Assembly: GCA_902523515.1 (NCBI GenBank)
Contig: CABYZT010000004.1
Span: forward strand, 1-64,000
Length of the DNA stretch: 64,000 bases
Direction of reading: 5' to 3'
DNA from: an uncultured Pelagibacteraceae bacterium
GTDB taxonomy: Bacteria; Pseudomonadota; Alphaproteobacteria; Pelagibacterales; Pelagibacteraceae
In this document: positions 8,025-17,713 of the stretch, one piece after another
Position numbering within the stretch: the first letter of the stretch is position 1
Layout of the letters: every line of letters starts with the position of its first letter
Position numbers and translations under genes: made by a program
Notes under the pieces: generated by a model
Database searches by the model: none
Seen by the model: only the letters and a program-made list of their open reading frames with translations
Told to the model about the DNA's origin: nothing

Positions 8025-10469
8025 TTAGATGTTTTTAAAATCTTTTACATTTAAAGGCTTTGAAAGAACTTCAGCGGCATATTTAGTTTTTTCAACTTCA
8101 ATAAATAAATTTTTATCTTTCAGTGTTTCAATTGTATTTCCTGAATTTACATAACCAAATGATAAATTTTTATTAAAATAGAATGAATAATTTCCAGAGG
8201 TTGTTCTTCCAATGATTTTATCATCTAAATAAATAGGCTCTTCATGTTGCAACAACGGTTCGCCAGGTTTACTGTCTTTTAATGTAAACATCATCATTGT
8301 TTTTTCTAAAGATTTATTTTTAATTTTTAATAAAGCATCTTTGCCAATAAAATTAATATTTTTTTTATAACTAATTGTAAATTTTAAACCAGCTTGATAC
8401 TGGTTTTCCTCTGGAGAAATGTCATGGCCCCAATGTAAAAAACCATTTTCCATTCGCATTATGTCCATTGCGTGCATACCGCAATGAGATAAATCAAAGT
8501 TTTTACCTTCAAAAATTAAAATTTTATATAATTTTAATGCATTTTCTCTTTCTATGTATAGCTCATAACCAAGTTCACCTACATAAGATATTCTTTGTGC
8601 CCAAACTTTAAAACCTTCTATATTTATATATTTTCCTGTTCCATATTTAAAATTTTTATAAGTAAAATCATCGTTACTTATCTTTTGAATCATATTTCTA
8701 CTTTTAGGACCAAACAATCCAAGACAACAAATATTTTCAGTTACATCATTAAACCTAACTTCATCATCCAAATACTTTAGTATATGATATTTATCTCTTT
8801 CCCTAGTTGCTGCAGAACTAACTATTCTAAAATGATTTTTATCAATACATACAACAGTAAGATCTGTTTCAATACCTCCGTCCTCATTTAACATATGTGT
8901 ATAGGTAGATTTACCAATTTCATTTTTAATATTAGCTGTACAAATTTTTTGTAAATCACTATGGGTTTTTTCACCTTTTAAATCAAATTTTGAAAAAGTT
9001 GAAAAATCAAAAAGTCCAACATTTTTTCTAGTATTTATAGTTTCATATTTTGCAGATGGGTACCAATTTTGATAATTAAAACTATATTTATATCTTGGCT
9101 CTTCTCCGTTTAAAGAATACCACATAGGTCTTTCGAACCCTCCTGCTACACCAAAACATGCACCAGCTTTTTTTAATTCATTGTGATAAGGTAATAATTT
9201 TTCATTTCTTGAAGTTTCGTGTTGTTTATACGGCCAATGCATGCCATATAAATCTCCTAATGTTTCAGTAACCCTATCCATTATAAATTTTTTAGATGAA
9301 TGAAACTTTTGAAATCTTTTTATATCTAGTGAAAATAAATCCTCATTTATATGACCATTAATCATCCATTCTGCAGTTACTCTTCCTGCTCCTCCAGAAC
9401 TTGCTATTCCAATACTATTAAAACCACAACATGTATAAAGATTTTTAACTTCTATTGTTTCTCCTAATAAATACTGGGTATCAGGTGTAAATGATTCAGG
9501 TCCTGAAAAAAATTTTCTTATACCTACGTTTTCTAACATTGGGAGTCTATGAAAAGATTTTTCAAGATAGGGTTCAAAGTGATCAAAGTCATCTGGAAAT
9601 TCTCCAAATGAAAAATCATCAGGGACTCTGCCACTATCTTTAAAAGCAGGTTTTGCATTAGGCTCAAAAATTCCAACTAACATTTTTCCAGCATCCTCTT
9701 TTAAATAAAGACAAGCATTGTAATCCCTCAAAACAGGTAAATCTTTAGGAAGATCTTTCACTGGTTCTGTAATCACATAGAAGTGCTCATTAGGATATAG
9801 CGGAACACTAACACCAATATCTTCTCCAATTTGTCGAGACCACATTCCAGTAGCTAAAACTATATATTCACAATCAATTTTTCCTTGAGAAGTTTCAACA
9901 CCGCATATTCTTTTATTTTTTACTAAAATTTTTTTTACTGGTGACTTCTCAAATATTTGAACACCTAGCATTTTAGCAGCTTTAGCCAATACATTTGTTA
10001 CCCCAACAGGATCTGCCTGACCATCTTTTGGCATATAAACACCACCTACTAGATCTTCGTTTTTTACTACTGGATATAGTTCTTTTATTCTCTCTTTGTT
10101 TAAAATCTCTACCTCAACATTAGATAGTTGCGCAGTTGTAGCTTGTCTTAATAATTCCTGCATTCTTTCTTTGGAAGAAGCTAATGTTATTGCTCCATTC
10201 TGTTTAAGACCAGTTGATAAACCTGTTGTTTTTTCTAGCTCTTTATAAAGATCTAAAGAATATTTTCTTAATTTAGTTATAGTAGAAGAGGCTCCTAATT
10301 GTCCTATTAATCCAGCAGCATGCCAAGTTGTACCAGAAGTTAATTGATCTCTCTCTAATAAAACTATATCTTTCCAACCAAATTTAGCTAAATGATAAGC
10401 ACAAGAGGTGCCAGCTACGCCACCCCCTATTACAACTACCTTTGCGCTTGAAGGATAGTTTTTTTTCAT
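8025..10469 (-). CDS. Dimethylglycine/sarcosine dehydrogenase-like flavoprotein with GcvT domain
   Basis: An 814-residue two-part enzyme. The amino-terminal FAD domain opens with VVVIGGGVAGTSCAYHLA (residues 11-28) and has TSGTTWHAAG, whose His50 is at the position of covalent FAD attachment in DMGDH and SARDH. From about residue 430 to the end is a GcvT/aminomethyltransferase-type tetrahydrofolate domain (VGLFDFSTFSKFDLKG, YVGELGYELYI, GHDISPEENQYQAGL). The family oxidatively demethylates N-methylated glycines and passes the one-carbon unit to folate. It starts 3 bases after ald ends, as the third gene of an operon with the aminotransferase. The exact methylamine substrate is not fixed by sequence. 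Confidence 0.88.
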   Translation of the reverse strand: MKKNYPSSAKVVVIGGGVAGTSCAYHLAKFGWKDIVLLERDQLTSGTTWHAAGLIGQLGASSTITKLRKYSLDLYKELEKTTGLSTGLKQNGAITLASSKERMQELLRQATTAQLSNVEVEILNKERIKELYPVVKNEDLVGGVYMPKDGQADPVGVTNVLAKAAKMLGVQIFEKSPVKKILVKNKRICGVETSQGKIDCEYIVLATGMWSRQIGEDIGVSVPLYPNEHFYVITEPVKDLPKDLPVLRDYNACLYLKEDAGKMLVGIFEPNAKPAFKDSGRVPDDFSFGEFPDDFDHFEPYLEKSFHRLPMLENVGIRKFFSGPESFTPDTQYLLGETIEVKNLYTCCGFNSIGIASSGGAGRVTAEWMINGHINEDLFSLDIKRFQKFHSSKKFIMDRVTETLGDLYGMHWPYKQHETSRNEKLLPYHNELKKAGACFGVAGGFERPMWYSLNGEEPRYKYSFNYQNWYPSAKYETINTRKNVGLFDFSTFSKFDLKGEKTHSDLQKICTANIKNEIGKSTYTHMLNEDGGIETDLTVVCIDKNHFRIVSSAATRERDKYHILKYLDDEVRFNDVTENICCLGLFGPKSRNMIQKISNDDFTYKNFKYGTGKYINIEGFKVWAQRISYVGELGYELYIERENALKLYKILIFEGKNFDLSHCGMHAMDIMRMENGFLHWGHDISPEENQYQAGLKFTISYKKNINFIGKDALLKIKNKSLEKTMMMFTLKDSKPGEPLLQHEEPIYLDDKIIGRTTSGNYSFYFNKNLSFGYVNSGNTIETLKDKNLFIEVEKTKYAAEVLSKPLNVKDFKNI

Positions 10470-10471
10470 TT

Positions 10472-11590
10472 TTAATGTTTGATAGCTTCTCCAGGTTCTA
10501 CAAAATTATGTCCAAAGACATCAGCAACTGCTTTGTAAGTTACTTGACCTTTATAAACATTTAACCCTGCTAAGAAGTTTTTATCTTCACTTAATGCTTT
10601 TTGATAACCTTTGTTAGCAAGCCTCACTAAAAAAGGTAAAGTTGCATTATTTAATGCTAATGTTGAAGTTCTAGGAACACCTCCTGGCATATTTGCTACA
10701 CAATAATGAACTACATCATCAACTATATAAGTTGGATTACCATGTGTTGTAGGTTTGCTGGTTTCCACACATCCTCCTTGATCTATAGCTACATCAACAA
10801 TTACAGAACCTCTTTTCATTGTTTTAATCATTTCCTTGGTAATTAATTTTGGAGCTTCTGCACCTGGAATTAATACTCCACCAACTAATAAATCTGCTTC
10901 AGCAACTAATTTATCTAAATCTGTTTTATCACTTTGTTCTGGAATAATTTTATCTCCAAACATTTCAACAAGTTGTTTTAATCTAGCCTCAGATTTATCT
11001 ACAATATGAACTTTTGCCTGCATGCCAGTTGCGATCACAGCAGCATTCTCTCCAACAACTCCTCCACCTAAAATAACTACTGTTCCACCTGTTACACCTG
11101 GTGCGCCTCCTAGCAACAAACCTCTTCCACTTTGGTTTTTCTCTAAACAATGAGCGCCTGCTTGTACAGACATTCTTCCTGCTACTGCACTCATAGGTGC
11201 AAGTAAAGGCAGTCTTCCATTATCATCTGTAACTGTTTCGTAAGCTATATTAATGCTTTTAGATTTTATTAATCCCTCGGTTAATTCTTTTGCAGCTGCT
11301 AAATGTAGATAGGTATATACAATTTGATTTTCTCTAATCATATCAACTTCTACTTTTTGAGGTTCTTTAACTTTAACAATTATTTCTGCATCATAAAAAA
11401 TGTCAGCTGCTGTATCAGCAATTTTAGCTCCTGCTTTTAAATATTGATCATTCTCAAATCCAGCTTCAAATCCACCATTATTTTCAACCAACACTTCATG
11501 ACCTTCTGAAACTAAAGTTTTAACACTATCAGGTGTTAAACCAATTCTATTTTCCTGAGGTTTTATTTCTTTAGGAACTCCAATTTTCAT
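10472..11590 (-). CDS. ald: Alanine dehydrogenase
   Basis: A 372-residue protein with the family signature KEIKPQENRIGLTP at residues 7-20, Lys75 and His96 at the catalytic positions, and the NAD-binding GGGVVGENAA loop at residues 175-184. It interconverts alanine and pyruvate plus ammonium with NAD. Placed 9 bases after a pyruvate-dependent aminotransferase, it can regenerate the pyruvate acceptor from alanine, which is the usual partnership for taurine or beta-alanine deamination by transamination. Confidence 0.96.
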   Translation of the reverse strand: MKIGVPKEIKPQENRIGLTPDSVKTLVSEGHEVLVENNGGFEAGFENDQYLKAGAKIADTAADIFYDAEIIVKVKEPQKVEVDMIRENQIVYTYLHLAAAKELTEGLIKSKSINIAYETVTDDNGRLPLLAPMSAVAGRMSVQAGAHCLEKNQSGRGLLLGGAPGVTGGTVVILGGGVVGENAAVIATGMQAKVHIVDKSEARLKQLVEMFGDKIIPEQSDKTDLDKLVAEADLLVGGVLIPGAEAPKLITKEMIKTMKRGSVIVDVAIDQGGCVETSKPTTHGNPTYIVDDVVHYCVANMPGGVPRTSTLALNNATLPFLVRLANKGYQKALSEDKNFLAGLNVYKGQVTYKAVADVFGHNFVEPGEAIKH

Positions 11591-11599
11591 AAACGAAAA

Positions 11600-12946
11600 T
11601 TAATTCTTTTTACTTTTTGCGTAATTTGTTATTCCAGTTCGAAGTTTTTCAATAATCTCATCAATGTGTTTTTTTTCACAAATAAACATTGGAGCAATAA
11701 TTAAACAATCACCTGTAGCTTTGAAATTAACACCTGCTTCATAGCAATGTTTAAAACAAGTAAGTCCAGCAGCACCTGGTTTTTTATCCATAACTATATC
11801 TATTCCGCCCATCATTCCGTATCCTCTGATGTTATCAACAACATCAATATCTTTTAAAGACATTAAACCTTCTTGGAAATAAGGTGCTAAATTTTTTGCT
11901 CTATTAAAAATATCGTCCTTTTCAATAATATCTTGTACAGCTAAACCAGCAGCTACAGAAATTGGAATTCCAGAATAAGTATAGCCATGGAATAATTCGA
12001 TTGTACCTTTAGGAGCATTTTCTGCAATTGCATCATAAATATCTTCTTTACAAGCAACTACACCCATTGGGCTAATACCGTTTGTAGTAGCTTTTGCCAT
12101 TGTCATCATGTCTGGAGTTACTCCATACTCTTGTGATGCAAATGGAGATCCTGTTCTTCCCCAGCCTGTAATTACTTCGTCAAAAATTAAAAGTATTCCA
12201 TGTTTATCACAAATCTCTCTTAATCTTTGTAGATATCCTTTTGGTGGAACTAATGTACCTGTTGATCCCGCAATAGGTTCAACAATACAAGCTGCGATAT
12301 TCTCAGCTCCAAAGTTCATACAAATTCTTTCTAAATCTTCTGCTAACTCAACCCCTGTTTCTGGTTGACCACTAACAAATTTGTGTTCTGGTAAATGAGT
12401 GTGTCTCATGTGTACAACACCTGGCATTAAAACACTTGCAAAAGTTTTTACGTTATTAACCATACCTCCAACAGAAGTCGCACCAATATTCATTCCGTGG
12501 TAACCTCTTTCTCTACCAACAAATCTAAATCTTTGGCTATCACCTCTTGCTCTGTGATAAGCTATTGCAATCTTAATTGCTGTCTCAACAGCTGTTGAAC
12601 CGCAAATAGTATAAAACATTCTATTCAAGTTTCCTGGAGTATGTTTTGAAATTCTTGTAGCTAATTCAAATGATCCACCAAAACCTTGTTGGAAAGGTTG
12701 ACAATAATCTAAAGTTTTTAATTGATTTGTAATTGCTTCAATAATTTCTTCTCTACCATGACCTAAAGGATTACAAAATAATCCAGAGCTTGCATCTATT
12801 TGAGTTTGACCTTGATGGTTTTTTAAATACACACCTTTAGCTTCAACAATTAATCTTGGGTTCTCTTTAAAATCTTTGTTAGATGTAAATGGCATCCAGT
12901 GCTCATTTAAAGAATTTGGAATAGCTGTTTTGTTTTGTGTGCTCAT
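11600..12946 (-). CDS. Class III omega-amino acid:pyruvate aminotransferase, probably taurine/beta-alanine:pyruvate
   Basis: A 448-residue fold-type I PLP enzyme. Visible landmarks are NEHWMPFT near the amino end (typical of omega-amino acid:pyruvate aminotransferases), GSTAVETAIK, ERGYHGMN, the PLP-ring aspartate in IFDEVITGWGRTG (Asp256) and the Schiff-base lysine in MTMAKATTNG (Lys285). It heads a minus-strand operon with ald and is divergent from a TauA-type binding protein. This context favours taurine as the amino donor, giving sulfoacetaldehyde and alanine; beta-alanine, GABA or hypotaurine remain possible. Confidence 0.85.
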   Translation of the reverse strand: MSTQNKTAIPNSLNEHWMPFTSNKDFKENPRLIVEAKGVYLKNHQGQTQIDASSGLFCNPLGHGREEIIEAITNQLKTLDYCQPFQQGFGGSFELATRISKHTPGNLNRMFYTICGSTAVETAIKIAIAYHRARGDSQRFRFVGRERGYHGMNIGATSVGGMVNNVKTFASVLMPGVVHMRHTHLPEHKFVSGQPETGVELAEDLERICMNFGAENIAACIVEPIAGSTGTLVPPKGYLQRLREICDKHGILLIFDEVITGWGRTGSPFASQEYGVTPDMMTMAKATTNGISPMGVVACKEDIYDAIAENAPKGTIELFHGYTYSGIPISVAAGLAVQDIIEKDDIFNRAKNLAPYFQEGLMSLKDIDVVDNIRGYGMMGGIDIVMDKKPGAAGLTCFKHCYEAGVNFKATGDCLIIAPMFICEKKHIDEIIEKLRTGITNYAKSKKN

Positions 12947-13128
12947 AAAAATTTCTTTCTATAAAATATTTAATTTAAATCTTAAGGTCTCTTTAGACTA
13001 AAATAAATGGATTAACTACCACATTATTGACACAACCAATAATTGTATAAAATTTCTTTTTTGTTTTACATCAGGCCCAATTTGAATTTAAATATCGCTA
13101 ATTTAATTAATTAAACATAGGGGAATAA
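12947..13128. promoter_or_regulatory. Divergent control region of aminotransferase operon and tauABC-like operon
   Basis: The 182-base gap holds both promoters. For the rightward genes a TTTACA at 13065-13070 and TTAAAT at 13088-13093 lie 17 bases apart, and AGGGG at 13118-13122 is a ribosome-binding site before ATG 13129. A TTGACA at 13027-13032 is followed by TATAAA after only 13 bases, so is less convincing. An imperfect inverted repeat (GTCT-cttt-AGAC core) lies at 12981-13000 and may be an operator. Opposite-facing promoters would allow joint control of uptake and deamination. Confidence 0.4.
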
Positions 13129-14070
13129 ATGAAAAAAATATTAAGTTTTATTCTAGGATCTATTTTTGCACTTAACCTATCAATTTCAGTTGCTAATTCA
13201 GCTGCTAATGAAGTTAGAGTTGCATACTTTCTAGAATGGCCAAGCCCAAATTTAGAAGACATGCAGAAAAAGAATTTTGCTAAAGCTCTTGGTGTTCCAG
13301 TTAAATGGACAAATTTCACTAATGGTGGAGCAATGACTGATGCAATGTTAGCAGGAGATATTGATATTTCTTACTCACAAGGATTAGTACCTTTTATCAA
13401 TGCTGTAAAATCAAATGCACCTATCAAATTAGTTGATATTGCTATGGAATATGGAATGGGTGGAACTACTTGTGTTACATCTAACGCTTCTGGAATTACA
13501 AAAGCAAACGCTACTGAATTAGAAGGTAAAAAAGTTGCTGTTCCATTAGGAACAATGGCTGAATACGTTTTTGATGAAAGTATGAAAGTTGTTGGTGCTG
13601 ACAGAGGTAAAATGGACATTATCCAAATGGACCCAGAAGAAGGTGCTGCTGCATTAGTAAGTGGCGATGTTGTTATGGCATGTTTGTTTGGTGGTAACTC
13701 TATCAAAGCAGCAACTGCAGTTGGATCAAGACTTTTAACTGTAGATGAAGCTAGAGCAGCTGGTATCTTAGGTATAGATATCACATCTGTTACAGACAAA
13801 TTCATGAAAGAAAACCCAGGTATGTTAAGAACTTTCATCGAAGTTACTCATGAAGCTAATGCTAGATACAAAGCAGGTAAATCTGACTTGAATGCGATGT
13901 CTAAAGCTTCAGAAATGAAAGTTTCAGATATGAAAGATACTTTGAGTGGATTTAAATTCTTAACTCCAGAAGAAACTAAACAATCTATGACAAGTGGAAA
14001 CCTAGATGCATTCCTAAAAGGTATGGGAACTCCAGGTGGAAACGTAGACACAAGTTTCTTACCTTTATAA
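13129..14070 (+). CDS. tauA: Taurine-type ABC transporter solute-binding protein
   Basis: A 313-residue secreted protein: a basic start, hydrophobic core to about residue 22 and a likely cleavage near ANSA-A form a signal peptide. The mature part resembles SsuA/TauA/NMT1-type binding proteins (EVRVAYFLEWPSPN, GDIDISYSQGLVPFINAV, GKKVAVPLGTMAEYVF, SGDVVMACLFGG). It captures the substrate in the periplasm for the two downstream components. A strong hairpin follows the gene, which should make it more abundant than the permease. Taurine is inferred from the divergent aminotransferase; sulfonates or other amines are alternatives. Confidence 0.85.
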   Translation: MKKILSFILGSIFALNLSISVANSAANEVRVAYFLEWPSPNLEDMQKKNFAKALGVPVKWTNFTNGGAMTDAMLAGDIDISYSQGLVPFINAVKSNAPIKLVDIAMEYGMGGTTCVTSNASGITKANATELEGKKVAVPLGTMAEYVFDESMKVVGADRGKMDIIQMDPEEGAAALVSGDVVMACLFGGNSIKAATAVGSRLLTVDEARAAGILGIDITSVTDKFMKENPGMLRTFIEVTHEANARYKAGKSDLNAMSKASEMKVSDMKDTLSGFKFLTPEETKQSMTSGNLDAFLKGMGTPGGNVDTSFLPL

Positions 14071-14092
14071 TTTTTAAGGGTTTAAAATTTTA

Positions 14093-14128
14093 AATAGGCG
14101 CTGATTTTATAATTGGTGCCTATTTTTT
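14093..14128 (+). terminator. Partial terminator/attenuator between tauA-like and tauB-like genes
   Basis: Bases 14093-14106 pair with 14111-14124 through 14 positions (with G-T wobbles near the loop) around a TTAT loop, followed by a run of T to 14128. This is the shape of an intrinsic terminator. Because the next gene of the same transporter starts 28 bases later without an obvious promoter, it probably lets only part of transcription through and protects the tauA mRNA end. Confidence 0.8.
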
Positions 14129-14155
14129 TTACAAAATTTCTAATATAAAGAATTT

Positions 14156-14953
14156 ATGAGCGATCTAGTTTCTCAAAATTTAAATATGATTTTTAAAACC
14201 CCGAAGGGAGAAACTGTTCATGCTTTAAAAGATGTAAGTTTTACTCTCAAAAAAGGAGAATTACTTACAGTGCTTGGTCCCTCTGGTTGTGGAAAAACAA
14301 CTTTACTAAACATTACCGCTGGTTTTTTAAGACCTACCTCAGGAAAAATATCACTTAACAATAACGAAATTGATGGACCTGGCGTTGAAAGAGGAATGGT
14401 TTTTCAACAAGGTGCTTTGTTTGAATGGTTAACAGTAGCTGAGAATGTAAATTTTGGACTAAGGATGAAAAAAGAAGATCCTGAAGTTACAACTAAGAAA
14501 GTTGATGCGTGGTTAGATATAGTTGGACTTAAAGGTTTTGGTAACACTCCAACTTATCAGTTATCTGGAGGTATGCAGCAAAGGGTTGCTCTTGCAAGAT
14601 GTTTAATAAATGACCCTGATTTAATTTTAATGGATGAACCATTAGGTGCATTAGATGCATTAACAAGAGAAAAGATGCAGTCTCTAGTTTTAAAGATTTG
14701 GAAAGAAACTGGAAAAACTATTATCTTAATTACTCACTCCGTAGAGGAGGCTCTCTTACTTGGAGAAAGATTATATGTAATGGCACCAAGACCAGGGCGT
14801 ATACATAAAGAGTATAATCTTCCATTTGCAGAAATGGGTCTTACTCAAGATTTAAGAGAAATAAAAAAGAATAAAGAATTTTCATCTACTAGAGAAGAAA
14901 TTTTATCCATGATTTGGAATATGGAAGAAGAAATAATGGGGAAAGATAATTAA
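14156..14953 (+). CDS. tauB: Taurine-type ABC transporter ATP-binding protein
   Basis: A 265-residue ABC ATPase with Walker A GPSGCGKTT at residues 41-49, a Q-loop FQQGALFEWLTV, signature LSGGMQQR, Walker B LILMDEP with the D-loop GALD, and the switch His in ILITHSVEEA. The GALFEW Q-loop and the MAPRPGRIHKEYNLPF tail are typical of the nitrate/sulfonate/taurine subfamily. It shares one base with the start of the permease gene (TAATG), indicating translational coupling. Confidence 0.9.
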   Translation: MSDLVSQNLNMIFKTPKGETVHALKDVSFTLKKGELLTVLGPSGCGKTTLLNITAGFLRPTSGKISLNNNEIDGPGVERGMVFQQGALFEWLTVAENVNFGLRMKKEDPEVTTKKVDAWLDIVGLKGFGNTPTYQLSGGMQQRVALARCLINDPDLILMDEPLGALDALTREKMQSLVLKIWKETGKTIILITHSVEEALLLGERLYVMAPRPGRIHKEYNLPFAEMGLTQDLREIKKNKEFSSTREEILSMIWNMEEEIMGKDN

Positions 14954-16878
14954 TGTTAACCCAATTTGTAACCATCTTAATATTTGTAGCTGTAATTGGA
15001 TGTATTCTTTATGGAAGAAGATTAATTAGGACTGAAAAAGTTGACGCCGTATTTGGTAATCCAGAAAGAGCAAAAGGTGGAACGCACTGGGTAATAGTTG
15101 GAACTAGTGCAATTCTAATGTTGTGGCTTTATTATTCATGGGATGTCGCAAAAGGTTTTTATCCAAAATCAGCAAATGAATTATGCCAAGTTGCTAAAAT
15201 TAACGAGTCATTATTAGGTTTAAAATACCAATTTCCTATTGAAGAAAGAGAATTCAAAAGCACATCTATTATTAAAACTGAAAATAAAAATCTTGTAAAA
15301 ATTGCAAATGAAATAAAAGCATCTCCAGATCTAAATGATCAACAAAAAACAATCCTTGTTAGCTACATTGATAGAACTTCTAAATTAATTCCTTTTTTAA
15401 CAAGTGAAGAATTAATGGAAATGGATACCAAAATTAAACTTAAAGAAATGACAGAAGAAATAAAACTTCTAAGTTCTAATTTCCAAAAGAAAGATTATCC
15501 TTTTGAAACAGATGCTCAGAAAACTGAAAGACAAAAACTTATTGATGAACAAGGTGGTTGGGGTATTACAACAATAGATTCTGGGAGTGGTTCTATTGAA
15601 AATACTATTGAAATACCTACTGCACCTCAAACAGATAAAGGCTTAAAATTTCATGCAGCTGCAGCAGAACTAAAAAAAATTGACGACAAATTTTTCAAAT
15701 TAAAAAATCATAACCCACAGTTTAAAAATGCAATAAAGCAACTTAAAGATGACATTAAAGCTTACAGAAAAGGTTTAAATGATAATGAAGAAATAGCATC
15801 AGATTATGCAAAAAATATTGTTAAAATTGCAAGAAGAATAGAGTTTGCAAGTATCTATCCTCCTAATGCATTAAATGAAATGCAAGCAGCAATAATTGAG
15901 TTTGATGAATTGCAAAATAAAGAACAAGGCGGATTAAGATTAATTGATATCCTTTTATTCCCAGCTGGAACAATTGTAGCAAGTGGACCAACATGTTCGG
16001 AACAAGGCTCAGGTAGATGGTTACCTAAACCATCAGATACATTTAATAAGTTTATATTGATGTCTAAACCAAGTGTTGGCTACAAAAATATTCCTCTTTT
16101 ATGGATTGAGATGGTTGATGTGAGTAAAATGATAGGGTTTATTTTACCAGATTGGATAGCAGATATATTGCCTGGTGAATATCCGGTGCATACTAAAGAT
16201 GGAATTGTAAAAGAAAACTTTAAAAGCAATGTATTAAAAGTTGTTACAGGTGACTTTAAATTATTTAAAATACCTGTCCCATACGGACATATTTGGGATT
16301 CTTTTTTAAGAGTATTTTTAGGATTGATATTTGGGATTATTATTGGCGTACCTTTAGGGCTATTTATGGGTCTTAACAGATTTGCAAAAGGTTTCTTTGA
16401 TCCACTGATAGAACTTTATAGACCTGTTCCTCCTCTTGCATGGGCACCTTTAATTATTTCAGTTCTTGGAATAGATAACTCAGGAAAAGTATTTTTGTTA
16501 TTTATGGTCTCTTTATCTATTATGATTATTTCTGCAAGAGCGGGTGCTTCAGGAACACAACTATCAAAAATCCATGCAGCCCACTCATTAGGAGCTACTA
16601 AAAAACAAATTTTAAGGCATGTAATTTTCCCGAATTCACTTCCTGAAATTCTTACAGGAATTAGAGTAGCTGTTGGTATGTGTTGGGGAACGCTTGTTGC
16701 TGCAGAATTTTTAGCGGGCACAACTGGTATCGGTTTTGTTGAAAACGTTGCTAAAAAGTATTTCCAATATGAAGTAATTTGGATAACGATATTTATTATG
16801 GGTCTACTAGGTCTTTTATTTGACATAACTTTAAGAAAAATAATTGATAAAACTATTCCTTGGAGAGGGAAAGGTTAA
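14953..16878 (+). CDS. tauC: TauC-like ABC permease with very large amino-terminal extension
   Basis: A 641-residue protein, more than twice the roughly 275 residues usual for TauC. Two hydrophobic helices (about 3-21 and 46-64) are followed by some 370 residues that are mostly polar, helical and charge-rich. From about residue 445 comes a standard BPD permease domain with RVFLGLIFGIIIGVPLG, the EAA cytoplasmic loop (HSLGATKKQILRHVIFPNSL) and AVGMCWGTLVAAEF. The reading frame is continuous, so this is not an obvious assembly fusion. The extension may lie in the periplasm between helix 2 and the permease domain and contact the binding protein; that is inference. Confidence 0.85.
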   Translation: MLTQFVTILIFVAVIGCILYGRRLIRTEKVDAVFGNPERAKGGTHWVIVGTSAILMLWLYYSWDVAKGFYPKSANELCQVAKINESLLGLKYQFPIEEREFKSTSIIKTENKNLVKIANEIKASPDLNDQQKTILVSYIDRTSKLIPFLTSEELMEMDTKIKLKEMTEEIKLLSSNFQKKDYPFETDAQKTERQKLIDEQGGWGITTIDSGSGSIENTIEIPTAPQTDKGLKFHAAAAELKKIDDKFFKLKNHNPQFKNAIKQLKDDIKAYRKGLNDNEEIASDYAKNIVKIARRIEFASIYPPNALNEMQAAIIEFDELQNKEQGGLRLIDILLFPAGTIVASGPTCSEQGSGRWLPKPSDTFNKFILMSKPSVGYKNIPLLWIEMVDVSKMIGFILPDWIADILPGEYPVHTKDGIVKENFKSNVLKVVTGDFKLFKIPVPYGHIWDSFLRVFLGLIFGIIIGVPLGLFMGLNRFAKGFFDPLIELYRPVPPLAWAPLIISVLGIDNSGKVFLLFMVSLSIMIISARAGASGTQLSKIHAAHSLGATKKQILRHVIFPNSLPEILTGIRVAVGMCWGTLVAAEFLAGTTGIGFVENVAKKYFQYEVIWITIFIMGLLGLLFDITLRKIIDKTIPWRGKG

Positions 16879-16881
16879 AAA

Positions 16882-17664
16882 TTATATTTTAGCAACTTTA
16901 AATGCGTATTTAGGATTTGCTCGCATTTTAATAAATTTTTTAACTTTGTTATCTTTCATTTGATTTTTTAAAGGTGAATATAAAGCTTTATATCGTTTCT
17001 CTGTTTTAGGTTTTTTATCAGTAAGATAATAAACTGCCATACTTTTTCTAACCATGCTTTTTACCACATTTACGCCATGCCAGCTATTTCTAGAGGTGTC
17101 AAACAAAACTGCTCTATTAAATTTTGGTTCAATTTTTTTTATTAACTTACCAGGAAGTTTTTTGTTTTGAAAATTTTTCTCGTATAAACAGAGTTCACCT
17201 CCATTAATCGGTTTCCATTTTAAATTAAAAAAAATAATTAAATTAAATTTTCTCATTAAATTTAATTTTGGATGAATAATATAATCTAAATGAGGATTGA
17301 GTTTGCCCTTTTCACCCATTATATGAAACCCTCCACCATTTAAACCATAATCAGGATATAGATTTTTTAGTTTAATCTTTTTTTTAATTATTTCTAAAAA
17401 ATCGTTCGAATTTAAAATAGATAATAGTTGATACGCTTCGGGTGGAAACATATTCCAATTATCTGTAGCTTTTTTTATTTCACAATAATTTTTATAACTC
17501 CATAATTTTTTATCTGTATGGAGTGGAAAATTTTTTTCAATTTTCTTTGCTAAATTTAAATTTAAAAAATTATCAATAATTACATAAGGAAATGGTTTTA
17601 TTGAATTAAATATATTTAAAGATTTTTTAAATTTATCAATTTTAATAAAAGATTTTGTATTCAT
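16882..17664 (-). CDS. 2-oxoglutarate/Fe(II) oxygenase-like protein (prolyl hydroxylase fold)
   Basis: A 260-residue protein with the double-stranded beta-helix iron site: NPHLDYI gives the HxD pair, SWHGVN the distal His, and RKSMAVYYL the 2OG-binding Arg. It resembles the 2OG-FeII_Oxy_3 group that includes prolyl-4-hydroxylase-like and sugar-modifying enzymes. It ends 4 bases from the tauC-like gene (convergent) and is divergent from a GT17 glycosyltransferase with a 49-base gap, so the two may be co-regulated. Substrate unknown. Confidence 0.75.
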   Translation of the reverse strand: MNTKSFIKIDKFKKSLNIFNSIKPFPYVIIDNFLNLNLAKKIEKNFPLHTDKKLWSYKNYCEIKKATDNWNMFPPEAYQLLSILNSNDFLEIIKKKIKLKNLYPDYGLNGGGFHIMGEKGKLNPHLDYIIHPKLNLMRKFNLIIFFNLKWKPINGGELCLYEKNFQNKKLPGKLIKKIEPKFNRAVLFDTSRNSWHGVNVVKSMVRKSMAVYYLTDKKPKTEKRYKALYSPLKNQMKDNKVKKFIKMRANPKYAFKVAKI

Positions 17665-17713
17665 GAAATTTTAATATATTAGTAGCTTATATTAAATAGA
17701 GACAATAAATCCA

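Noticed and set aside
13371..13838. 155-residue open frame on the minus strand inside the tauA-like gene
   Set aside because: It is fully inside a well-supported gene, its predicted protein has no family features, and it follows from codon bias of the sense strand.
16416..16826. 136-residue minus-strand open frame within the tauC-like permease
   Set aside because: Lies opposite the conserved permease domain; composition is that of a shadow frame.
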